This document shows positions 1 through 25,900 of a stretch of 64,000 nt of DNA, piece after piece. Made by a program: the position numbers and the translations under genes. A model generated the notes under the pieces. That model had not been told where the DNA came from. It saw only the letters and a list, made by a program, of their open reading frames with translations, and made no database searches. Each line of letters opens with the position of its first letter. Position 1 is the stretch's first letter. This DNA is from Struthio camelus (lineage: Eukaryota; Chordata; Aves; Struthioniformes; Struthionidae), in assembly GCF_040807025.1 (NCBI RefSeq), contig NC_090968.1:2903906-2967905 (forward strand). The letters run 5' to 3'.

Positions 1-536
1 TCACTGGGGCTTGGGCTCCTATGTCACTTTCACGTTTTTGAAGATTACAACCTAAAAACCTACGCAACGCAATCAAAACAGGAATAGTAACACCCCCAGC
101 ACAGCCTACCACTGAATCAAAACCCACTGACATCACCGAGAGCCCAGAAGGCAGCTACACCTAGGGAAGCCAGTATTTTTGCTACAGCCGTCCTTCACAC
201 AGCTGGAAGGAGATGGCCTTTTGTACACTCGGGCGACGTTTACGCGCAGTTTCGCGCACAATAAGCCATTTCAAGTCCAGACGTTGAAAGGCGGCCCCCC
301 GCCAGGAAGGCGGACGAGGAGCGCACGCCGGGCGATGACACGTCCCCATAACGGGGGCCCGGCGCCGCGCCCCGCCAGCCGCCTCCCCACGCGGAGGGCA
401 GCGGAGCGGCGCGGCGCGCAGCCGCCCGGCCTAGCGCGGTCGCGGCGCCGGGCCGAGGGGCCGCCGCCGCCGCGGCGGAGGAGCAGGAGGAGAAGGATGC
501 GCGCCCGCCGCCGCCCCCCGCGCCGCCGGCCCTTAC
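1..536 (-). other. GFPT1: GFPT1 intron 1 (partial)
   Basis: This is the 5' part of intron 1 of the minus-strand GFPT1 gene, beginning with the donor GTAAGG read from 536 leftwards. The right half (about 290-536) is still CpG island. The left part is ordinary sequence with no recognisable exon. Exon 2 of GFPT1 must lie left of position 1. Confidence 0.8.
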
Positions 537-543
537 CGCACAT
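537..543 (-). CDS. GFPT1: GFPT1 coding exon 1 (partial gene, N-terminus only)
   Basis: GFPT1 is glutamine:fructose-6-phosphate amidotransferase 1, the cytosolic rate-limiting enzyme of the hexosamine pathway. It makes glucosamine-6-phosphate from fructose-6-phosphate and glutamine. On the minus strand the sequence reads ACC ATG TGC G followed by the donor GTAAGG. This encodes Met1, Cys2 and the first base of codon 3, and the family starts Met-Cys-Gly. Cys2 becomes the N-terminal nucleophile of the glutaminase domain after Met removal. The A at -3 gives a good start context. Three further points support the call: the phase 1 donor, the CpG island around it, and the position just downstream of NFU1 on the same strand. 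The coding evidence itself is only seven bases, so the call leans on synteny. The rest of the gene lies outside the window to the left. Confidence 0.85.
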
Positions 544-980
544 GGTGCGCCCCCGTCCGCGGCCGCGCTGCCTCTGCGCGCCGGGGCCACCCCGCGCCGC
601 CCCCCCCTCGCCGGGGGCCCAGGGCGCAGGCCCGCCGCCCGCCCCGCCATTGGGCGCCGCCGCCGCCCGCCCCGCCCCGGCCCCGGCCCCGGCCCGGCCC
701 CCGGGACGTGGCAGCCGGATCCGCGTCCGCCTGCGGGCGGGGCGGGGCGGGGCGGGGCGGGCCGGGCCGCGGGCAGCGCGGCGGCACCGCGCCCCCCTGC
801 CCGCCCCCGGGGGCAGGCGGGGAGGCTCGGAGCGCGGGCGGCCGCCGTGGGTGCAGCCGGCCGGACACGCCGTGTCCGGGGCCAGCCCGAGCCCGGCGGT
901 GCGGGGCACCCCCCCGCCCAGGCGGGGACGTCCTGCTCCCTGCGCTTTGCCCCGTGTCCCTGGCCGACAACCCCGCTGGC
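544..980 (-). promoter_or_regulatory. GFPT1: GFPT1 CpG-island promoter and 5' UTR
   Basis: This is extremely GC- and CpG-rich sequence (the island spans about 290-980) directly upstream of the GFPT1 start. It contains an inverted CCAAT box (CCATTGG, 647-653), a tandem array of GC boxes (734-761, GGGGC repeats, Sp1-type) and no TATA box. ACGTGG (706-711) and GACGTC (927-932) are XBP1/ATF-type cores. The transcription start cannot be fixed from sequence. It probably lies between about 560 and 700. Confidence 0.75.
734..761. promoter_or_regulatory. GC-box array (Sp1/KLF type)
   Basis: Four to five back-to-back GGGCGG-type boxes lie about 190-220 bases upstream of the GFPT1 start codon. The array is a short tandem repeat in its own right, and the C-rich complement is on the gene's sense strand. 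Confidence 0.65.
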
Positions 981-3900
981 GATTCGCGTTGGGCCATTCC
1001 CACCACTGCCGGGGGATTATCCCAAAGCGTTTTAGAGATGACAAAATTACGACTCCTCCAAGCTAAGTGGCTTTTCCCAGCCCAGGTGGTGAATAAGCAG
1101 CACCGTCAGGTGCAGATGGGGAACTCCTCGCACCCCAGGATGCAGCAGGAGTCCTCCCAGCTCCAGGAACAGAATCCGTGCGGCCTAACTTCTGCTCCTC
1201 TATTCTTACTGCTCTATAACAGCACTTACGCAGAATAAAGAAACCATTAAGATGAATCTGCAAAGCAAACAAGGTCTGGCGTAGCAGACAAAGGCCTGAT
1301 GGGCTTGTTCATTCAGGAGATATCTTAAGTCACAATGTTTACGTTAATACCATGATTAAATATTGTTTGAAAAGTGATTAAAAGCCTAAAGCTATAAAAA
1401 AAGCTACAAAGTCCCTCCTTTAAAAAAAGCTATTCCTTTAACTTTATCCGAACACTAAAATATCAATAAAGCAAGATTTCCATATAAAGCCCACAGGGGA
1501 GCAAAAAACCAAAAACATTAGTATTAAAACAACAGCAGGACCGTGGCAGATTTTGAACTCAGCCTTGCTGCAAGAAGTTGGACCAAAAAAAAAAAAAAAA
1601 AAGAACAAAAGCAAAAAGGTCACTGATCTAAGACACATTAAAAGTAAACAGCCAGCACACATAGCTGCCTGTGTGTTGTTTGTTCACCAAAGACATTAGT
1701 AATAGCCTAAGGCAATGAATACGCTCCTTATGGTTTAATTCTGTATAGTATTAACACCAAATCAAGCTGCTCAGTGCTTTATTTTCCCTCATTTCTGATG
1801 ATGGGAGGAAGCTTGGCTTTAAATTCTGATTTTTCATCATTTGTGGCAACACAGAAGTCCACTGTCACAGCTTTTATTAGAAAGCTGAATACCTGGTAAG
1901 AGTACAAGTTGATTTCCCAGCTAAGGGCGGGACTACTAACCCACTCTAACAGTACAAATCAGAGGCACAGCAAACCCAAAACATTACCGCTCAAACCTAT
2001 ACAATACTTTACCAAGTTATAAAAACAAACACCTCAAACTGGGACTAAAATCATCCATCCGTATGTACCAATCCTGGTGCAAATTTTTCACAATTTTTAC
2101 ATGTAACAAACTTAGCTCGGGGTCTTTTTTCTTGAAGTTCCTATATATTTCCCCTCCCCGATAAAGGCCAAAATTTATCCCCAAGGAAACATGTTACTTT
2201 ATTCCAAGGCTTGCTGTATATGCAATACATGGCTTGACTAGCATTAATAGTTCATGCTGATGTAGATGTGCAACTTATTACCAAAGGGAGAAATGTGAAA
2301 ACAGTTTCCCAAATTCCCTCACATATGTGAACTTTTTAAACCAACAGTATGGGTCATGGTTAGGAAAAAAACCCACATCCTTCCTCCCCTTGCCTCAACT
2401 TACTTCACTTGAAAAAGAAGTCTTGGCTACAAATTCCTAATTTTAGAGACTGCAAACTACCACCTCCCAGAAAAAAGTATGTTTTGTGATCCCCAACAGA
2501 ACACATTTTGAGTATTAAAATCATGTGATCTGAGCTCTTTCCCCCTGCTGCTATGCTGAAAGTACCTGCGCTCCATAAATCCCGTCAGCAAACGCTGCTG
2601 ATGTCGATTGCTTCTATCGTACAATACAGCATTATCAGATGACTGCCTCATAGACAAACAAGCTAATTTCTCCTAGAAGCATGGAATGAGTCACATCCTG
2701 ACAAAAAAAAAAAAAAGCACATCTCCACCTGTAAACAGTTTCAAGATGACAAGAATTTAGATTGCTGAAATCAGCTGTTCCTATAAAAGAGAGCACTAGA
2801 ATAGCTTAGGAAATATAAACGGATAGAGTGTGTTTTCTGTATTTGAAACTGGTGCAAATGAAAAGGGTCAAATGGCAGACAATCATTTTGCACTTAACTG
2901 TGGCACAGGAAAAAAAAGTACTTTGGTTACAACAGAATCATTTTTTGCAATCATTATTTTAAATGTAATGCTTAACTGCGGACACTGAACACCTAATAAA
3001 CTATTACGTTAAACTTTGAGCACTCATTACTACTGTTTGCCTCCAAGTCCAATAATGTGCAAAGTTTTGGGGTGTTGGGGAGGGGAGGAACAGCACCTTC
3101 TAATTAACAGGTTTTATTTCCAAGAACTAAGCTTTTCCATACAGAGCTTGGAAGGTTCAAATAGCAGCTCCTAAAGAGTTGGTCTAATGATTTTACAACT
3201 TTGGGCTGTCATAATATCTGAGTTTATGGTTATTGTTAATGTTGTGAACAACAGATTTTCTTTTTTTTTTAGACCGTAAACTTGATGGGTCAGCACCTGT
3301 TGGTCCCTCCCATGTCACTGAGAAATGGTGCCCAACCATTGTAGCATTACTGAATACAAGGGCAGCCACATGGAAGTTGTTTTTATTGACTCGGTGTATG
3401 AAGCGGCAGTTAACTCCTCTCTTGGCTTTAGTTAATCCAGAATTAGAGAGTTCCCCCACTGCTATATACTGTACCGACACAGACAAGAGCTGCTCTAAAG
3501 AGTTAACTTTGTAACGGGACCAAATAGATACAAGATGGCATGTGTTACCTGCTTCTCTCTCCAAGACAGAGCTTGAGGAACTTGGTCCAGCTCACGGAGG
3601 AAATACGTGTTAGACATGGAATCTTTTCAACCTCAAAAATCACAAGACACAATCTTCAGCCTCAGTGCACGCAGGCTGAATTTGGTCCTATTTGTACAAA
3701 TCTAAACCACATTAAAAACAAGATTGGAAGTACAAGCACAACCGTAGAACTAGATCCTTACTGTACCTGAAAGAAATTAGTACTGCTTAATTAAAGAGTA
3801 AAGACCCCATCATAAGAGAAACACTTTATTCAACACACAAAACAGCTATTTTGCTGTTTAAGTATTGGCATATATAGTGCACTGAATTGACAAATTAATT

Positions 3901-5240
3901 AGGTTTTGAGAAACCGGAAATACTACCAGCCAATCTGTGGTTTGCTGATGAACAAGAATGTGGCGACAGTATTTGCACAGGCTGTCTTTTGAATAGCATC
4001 AGTCTACCTCAAGGGTATTTTTGTCACTGAAATACCTGTAAGATCAGGCACTGTGCATTTTGTAAGAGGGTGAGGAAAACATGGTAATTTCAAACTCAAA
4101 ATCCTAGCTGGGTAATTTGAATGACATTAGTTTATTATTTTTACAGGAAAGCTGAATAACCGTTTTGCTAACATATTCATTCTCAAATTCCTAACAAGTA
4201 ATATGAGGTTTATGGTTACCACATGCTGATCTGCATACTACAGAAACGATTCTCTGCTGACTTAACTGATCCAGTTTAGAGACTCAGTGGAATTACAACG
4301 GCAAGGAGGGAAAGAAGGGAACATACAGGAGGCTGTCAAATCCTTGCAACAGGGAATACTACTATAACCATAAGCCAGATAATGACTGCAAACACAGCTC
4401 AACTGTTGCAGCACAAAGAAGAAATAGTATCCCTGTTAGCCAAGCCATCTGCTAAAGCTAGGCACCAGGAAGAAATTAAGTCCTACAAGCACAAGAAATA
4501 AACAGAAGTGCTTAAAAGGCCCAACTTACGTATTTCAATTTCAGAACAATAAAAATTTCCCTTCCTACAGTCGCTAGAACTGGAGCGTGTTCTACTCTGC
4601 CACGTCTTCCCTCAGCCAGGGCAGCCAAGTTACCCATAAGCTGCGCTCTTTGGCACTGTGGAAGGAACAAACAGGATATAGCATAGGTAAACACATTAAT
4701 TTTCTTTGCTATAATACAGATGTAATTTGTGCCCTTAAGCGCCGCACGTTCATCTTGATGTTGGAATATTATGTTGAGAAATCCTCTTTTGCAAGCTTAA
4801 ACAGACCACTAATGGGGGATAAACAATTTTACCTCTAAATAAGCTAATTAGTCTCTCTAGTTGCTAAAGCTGATAAGGATCATCTTCTAACGTATATTAA
4901 AAAAAAGACAGAACCTTTATAACAACTCACATTTTTGGTTTCTGTTGCTATTGTTTGCACAGTGGTAGGGATCAAGCAGGGGGGAGGTAACTTTCACAAA
5001 TACTGCCAATATTACATCCTCTAAAATAAACAGTTGAAGTTACATGTTATTTTCCACGCAAAACTGACAGCAATCAAAAGCTTTAACAAAAGACTTCACA
5101 AAATTAACGTTCCTGCATCTCCTATTTATAGAGCAAGGACAGTCATTCCTGCAAGCCCCATAAAGATGTTGGGGGGGGGGGGGAGGGCAGGGCAGGGGAA
5201 TTTTAATACTTCTCTTGCATAAAAAACAGTCAAGAAAAGT
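981..5240. other. Spacer between the NFU1 3' end and the GFPT1 promoter
   Basis: No exon of either neighbouring gene was recognised here. The stretch is AT-rich with simple runs: A18 near 1585-1602, A14 near 2702, and G13 at 5171-5183. Further minus-strand AATAAA motifs, for example at 3825-3830, could extend the NFU1 3' UTR leftwards. The short open frames in it show no family resemblance. Confidence 0.6.
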
Positions 5241-5244
5241 TACT

Positions 5245-5561
5245 TCTGTTCCCCTCCTGTTTTATTCTTGAATGTGTTGTATGAAAGAACAACGGAGACA
5301 CACATCAGCATTTTTAAATGCCTGCCATTTGTTTCTTGAGATACAATGCAAAGTAGATACAAACAGCGCAAAAGGATTCTTTTCTGAGTACAGGGCATTT
5401 AATATATTAGTGGACACACTGCTTAAACTGAGGAGACATTTTCACAGGCAAAAGTGCAAAAATTTTTCCAAAGGGAAAGGCAAATTTGGTTGTTTCTCAG
5501 CACATAGCTAATTCACATACAGAAAGAGGTAAATACTTATTTGGCCGTAAATGATGCTAGC
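5245..5561 (-). other. NFU1: NFU1 3' UTR
   Basis: This is the sequence from the NFU1 stop codon to the first minus-strand AATAAA and its likely cleavage point. It is about 300 bases and AT-rich, with no conserved element recognised. Longer forms using more distal signals are possible. Confidence 0.6.
5261..5266 (-). terminator. NFU1: NFU1 poly(A) signal AATAAA
   Basis: TTTATT on the plus strand is AATAAA on the sense strand, about 300 bases after the stop codon. A T-rich element (TGACTGTTTTTTATG on the sense strand) follows as a plausible downstream element. Cleavage is expected near 5240-5248. Confidence 0.55.
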
Positions 5562-20813
<15,252 letters not shown>

Positions 20814-20939
20814 CTTAGATCTCCTCAGAGCCGCCGGGCGCGGCGCTTCGCGCGCGAGGCACCGCCGCGGCCCCTGGCGGCCGAGGGCGGGAACGGCGCG
20901 CGCCGCGGCCGCCGGCGGGAACGGCGCGCGCAACGGGGG

Positions 20940-21535
20940 GGGGGTACTAGCTACAAAGGAGCTGGCTGCAAAGAGGGGGTGCAAATGAGAGGTGGAAAGG
21001 GGGGTGTTGGCTGCAAAGGGTAGGGGTGCAAATGAGAGGTGGAAAGGGGGGTGTTGGCTGCAAAGGGTAGGGGTGCAAAAGGGCTGGCTGCAAAGGGGGG
21101 AGTGCAAATGAGAGGTAGAAGGGGGGTGTTGGCTGCAAAGGAGGGTGCAAAGGGTAGGGGTGCAAAAGGGCTGGCTGCAAAGAGGGGGTTGCAGAGGTTC
21201 TAGCTGCAAAGGGGGGAGAGCAAATGAGAGGTGGAAAGGGGGGTGTTGGCTGCAAAGGAGGGTGCAAGGGGTAGGGGTGCAAAAGGGCTGGCTGCAAAGA
21301 GGAGGCTGCAGAGGTTCTAGCTGCAAAGGGAGATGCTGGGTGCAATGAGGGGGGTGCAAATGAGAGGTGGAAAGGGGGGTGTTGGCTGCAAAGGAGGGTG
21401 CAAGGGGTAGGGGTGCAAAAGGGCTGGCTGCAAAGAGGGGGTTGCAGAGGTTCTAGCTGCAAAGGGAGGTGCTGGGTGCAAAGAGGGGGTGCAAAGGTTG
21501 CACTTGCAGAAGGGGGGGGTGCTGGCTGCAGCCCA
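20940..21535. repeat. Minisatellite B upstream of the NFU1 promoter (nested units)
   Basis: About 600 bases are built from short variants of GCTGCAAAGGGGGT, organised in a longer repeat. The anchor GCAAATGAGAGGT occurs at 20981, 21028, 21104, 21220 and 21356, with spacings of 47, 76, 116 and 136. Other recurring blocks are GGTAGGGGTGCAAAAGGGCT and GCAGAGGTTCTAGCTGCAAA. It is extremely G-rich and C-poor on the plus strand. Few stop codons occur, so it yields long spurious open frames on both strands. Confidence 0.93.
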
Positions 21536-22900
21536 CCCACCCCCCTTCCCAACAGCCAGGGAAACAGGCTCCACCACGGACCCCCAGATGCTGATTGTTG
21601 CATTCAAGGGTTTTTTGTTGATGGTTTTTGCATTATTTTGTTTAAGCCAGGATGTACAGCACCTAGAGACAGAAACAATCCCCAAGGCGGAGAGTTAAGT
21701 GGCACGGGGCTGGGGAAAAGCTGCAGGACAAAGCTCCTGGATCCTCTTTGCTTTATAGCCCGGAAGCGGCAGGAGCCATAACGGAGAACGATTTTGGGAA
21801 ACAGGCCTGGGCAGCGGCGATTTCACCCCAGCTATCCGCCGAGGCAGGAGGGAGCGCGGTTACTCACAAAAAGCCTTTTCTTCCCCCAAGCACCTGCTCG
21901 CCTCTCCCTGTGCTTCCAGCCGTCTGTCATTACAGCACTCTGCCTAAGCCAATGTGGAGGGGAAAGAAAAAAAAAAATCTATGCTCAACTACTGTGTCAG
22001 CAGCCAAATTAATGACCTAATGCAATTTAAGGGGGATGTACTAATCAAGTCAAAGCTGTTTAAGAAAAAAAAAAAAATGGAACCAAGGAGTCCCACTCAG
22101 CCTCTCTAGTCTTATTCATGGGCCGCCTAGGATCCCCTCCAGCCGCCCTCTGATTTTAGCAGAAACCGGAAAATACCACCACCGCGGCCCCAGAAGTCGA
22201 GTTTTGCAGGGGCAGGGGGTGGTGGGGCGCCTCGGCGGCCAGGGCACGGCCCTCGGGGCACCTGAGCCCGGCAGGTTGTTGCCTAACTCTGCACAGGCTT
22301 GAAAGTTATGGAGGAAGCGAGAATTCAGCCCTCCTCCCAGGAACCTACCAGACGCTGGGCTCTGCAGAAGATGTTTTGGGCGGGTCAATGCTTTTATTTA
22401 AATTGTGGCATCTTTGGGGTGGAAGCTCTTGATTTTGCAGGTTCCAACCACTGCTTATATTTGAGGCCTAGGAACAACAACAACAACAAAAAAAACAAAC
22501 AAAAGAGGGGACACTTGCACTTTCAGCAAGATTAAGGGATAATCGCTTGCATGTCTGCGATGGCTTCGTTTCCCTCCCTTTAGTGCTATTATATCCCTGC
22601 CAGTTTTGGGCTGAAGGTCATTTCCATACCTTCTTATTCTGTCGCGGTTAATTAAGACAACATCAAGATAAAGCAAAGTCTCTTTCGCAGAGTTTCAGCG
22701 CTGCCCTGGTGCAGCCAGGTTTCTCTCCAGCCAACAGGAACATCCCTCGCTAAAAGACTCTGCTTAAAGAAACAAGATGGGTTCGACTTCGCAACCGCCA
22801 GGAGTAAGAGGGAGTCGCTACTGAACTCGGCACCTCAGCACCAGAGGGACGAAATCTTGGCATCCAGCAAAAATATTTGGCGTGAGCAGGGGAGAAGGAA
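21536..22900. other. Spacer between the NFU1 promoter and the AAK1 3' end
   Basis: No exon is recognised here. It holds A-rich runs (21968-21977, 22063-22077), an AAC/AAAC-rich simple stretch near 22472-22504 and a minus-strand AATAAA at 22393-22398, which could serve a longer AAK1 transcript. Confidence 0.55.
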
Positions 22901-22921
22901 CACGCAGCAGAGAAGGTGCGT

Positions 22922-22943
22922 TTTAATCAGATACCGTTTTAAT
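22922..22943 (-). terminator. AAK1: Candidate AAK1 distal poly(A) signals (two ATTAAA)
   Basis: The sense strand has ATTAAA at 22943-22938 and again at 22927-22922. A TGTA element lies just upstream and a GT/CT-rich stretch follows. I saw no sense-strand AATAAA between here and the long-isoform stop codon at 28348, which makes this pair the best candidate for the gene's 3' end. Confidence 0.45.
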
Positions 22944-25900
22944 AAAATGTACATAAGTTTACAACTTGAACATTTCTTCATAAAGATTATCAGAAACATA
23001 GATGATCACGCCTGGAGAGCAACACTTTACTCCATTAATCTGCAAGTCAGAGGTTATTTCCGATACCGCTAAGAATTGCCCTAACAAAAACGCGGCTCAA
23101 ATGAAACACCACTGGCCTTACGATATGCAACCTCGAGCCCCACGGAGATTGTTTGTCACAGTTAGCTGAGGACGCGCACGCTCCCAGCTCAGGCTTCCTG
23201 CTCGACCCAGAAACGACAGTTCGTTCGAGACGGCCAGAGTTTCCTTCCCTATTGGACTCGATGGGTAGCGATTCCCCACCAGCTGCATCCACTGGTGCTT
23301 TCCCAATCCGAGTGCCTCACCCAGAACAAGCAGACACTGAAAATAACAACCACCAACAACAAAAAAAGCCAACCCTCCCTACGCTTGCATACAATTATTT
23401 ATCCCTTTGTGGAGGAGGGATGGGGGTCTGAAAGAGGAAACCAGTGGGTCACTGGTTATGCCTCCAACTGCCCGGGGTGCGGTCCAGGTGTGTAGGACGA
23501 TTTTACCCTACATAGGATGGGAACAACAGGCCACAGCTTATTGTCAGAAACACGAAACAGCTGCTCAGGTTTCAGGAATGTGTGTCAGAACTGGAGCAAG
23601 ATTACAGTGCTGAGATACCTACTGGAAAAACGCTTCGGAGTCTTTTGGTGTACTAAAAGGCCTCGATTTAACACCATGAAAAAACATAACAAAACAAAAA
23701 TTCAACCCCAACACAACCATCTTTGGTGGAAGCTGAGTTAAAGTAACCAATTACCGCTTTGGAGTGATTGAGAGTTCAGCGATTACACAGATCTCAGTCT
23801 TGCTTGCTTGATTAAATCTAACCCAAGGCATGCTTCAGGCACTGCATGTCAAGGTTGCTTACACGGGTTTGTTGCTACAAGCTTAATATCTCCTAGGTGC
23901 TCCGTGCATGCCGGGGATTACAGATTGAGCGTGCGCTGGCTTCAAGAAACTAAGATTGTAAACTTAACACTTTGCACATATGTCTATAGTACTGAGCTGG
24001 CTGGAAGGGAGATGACATACAGCTGAAGTCTTGAAAATACTGCATCAGAAAGTGCAGGTTAACACGACAGCAGCTGGTGCTGTTACGGGCGCCGAAAAAA
24101 CATAGCAGCACTGAAGCACAGAGAGCCAAGACACTTGTTTCTTGGTTTTTTTGGGGTTTTTTTTTTTTTTTTGCATGCAGAAACGCCGAGTAATCACTTC
24201 GAAGGGATAGGTTTTGAACTGCATTCGAGGTAAAGTCAGCAACGACTACAAAACAGAGCCAATCCCTTTCCCAGTGCAAGCTGCAGATTGTCACAGGACC
24301 GACTGCTAAGCGTCTGCTCAGCAGCGAGAAGCGGTAACTGCGATCTCCGGCTGGGCCCGTCTCGGAGGAATCCGGGCTGGAAGCTCCCAGGAGACCGCAG
24401 GGCAGTTAACAGCAGTCAGCACAGCTTTTAAAAGATGAGCGCGGTGGCTTTGTTCAGAAAACTGACTTTAAAACGCCGAGTTTAGGCTACACTGGTGTTA
24501 CTTAACTAACATTACTGGTTGGGTGGCAAACAGAACAATAAGCATCATTCTTCCAAGTGCACTGAAAGCGGTAAACTTCATAATTTACAGGAATGCAATT
24601 TCTGCTTATAATTCATCACACTAGAGTTACAGTACTGGCAGTGCAGGATTAGGAGCAATACAAGTTGGAAATTAGAATGGATCAGTTTAACAGGCATCAC
24701 AATTCAATTTTCTGACCATAACCAAAGATGCATTATTTCATAGGTCACGTGTAAAGATTCAAACAAGCTTCCTTCCTCCCAATATATTTAAAACCATTTA
24801 AACAATAGATGTATGCTGGCAGGATCATTAGCTTCTTTGATTAGCTTGTTCTTTGTGTAAAGTGCTTTAAGAACATAAGCTGCCAAAACACTAGCTGGAA
24901 ACGCGGTCTAACCAAACCTGAATCAATGACTTGCTGTAAACATCTAGCTGCATGTCTGCATATCCTCCCCTTCTCCCTTGGCTGGCAGTTTCACGAAGCT
25001 CCCATCTCCACCTCGCCGACACAAGCAGTAAGAGAGAGGCAAGGAGTGCGAAGGGGAACCGCCTCATGCTTCCTTAACTATGTTTTTTTGCTAAAGGAGA
25101 CATTCCAAGTAGCGGACACGAAACATAATCGCGGCATTTGAAGAAGTTTCACAGAATTATCCAAAAGCAATTTTTCAAGTAAAAATGAAAGGAAGAAGAG
25201 CCTGAATCCAGTCACCAGAGATAATACCTCAAACAGTCATCTTATTTTACACGCTGTACCTGCTTATTCCAGCAAAGCATCTCCTGACTGCACAGATTCA
25301 CCCCTGTGCTGTCAAGGTCTGACCTGCCTTACATCACCTCTCCAAGCGCACTTAACAGCTTCGGGCCAAATGTAGTCTCCTGCCGGTATGCATGGCCAGG
25401 CCACCGGCTGCACGTTGAAATGAATCTGGGCCCTCAAGCTCACTCTCCTTTGTATCCCTCAAATTTCACAGTTTGGTGTCACAGTCGTTCTCAGCATCTC
25501 TCATTAAGCCAATCCAGCAGCAACCTATTTGGTCAGTTACTTTCGGGTAAGTATTTAAAAAGAAAACTCAATGACAACAAAACATACAATAAGCAACAGC
25601 CTCAGCTTAGCTGGAGAAGCTCCTCAAGAGAAGCCCAGAAATATCTTTACAGTACTTCTATTTCCTAGGGTTGGTGATAGAAGAGCACGGGGGGGTGGGG
25701 GGGGGAACCCACACCTCTAAACCACCAATGTGCACCAATATTAACTCCAACTCAAAACGTAGCAGACCAGCTCCATGCAATGGGACCTGCTCTGGACTCA
25801 GCAAGTCATCATTTGCCAGCAATTGAACTGCGCGAGCCAACTTAGCCTCCTTGCTTTCAAATGTTGTCCCTCCCTACCCTCACGGCTTTTAAGATGGTTT

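Noticed and set aside
179-1066. Long open frames on both strands across the GC-rich start of the window (up to 295 codons)
   Set aside because: They are CpG-island artefacts: stop codons are rare in such GC-rich DNA, the predicted proteins are Pro/Arg/Ala/Gly-rich nonsense, and the real coding part is the seven-base GFPT1 exon.
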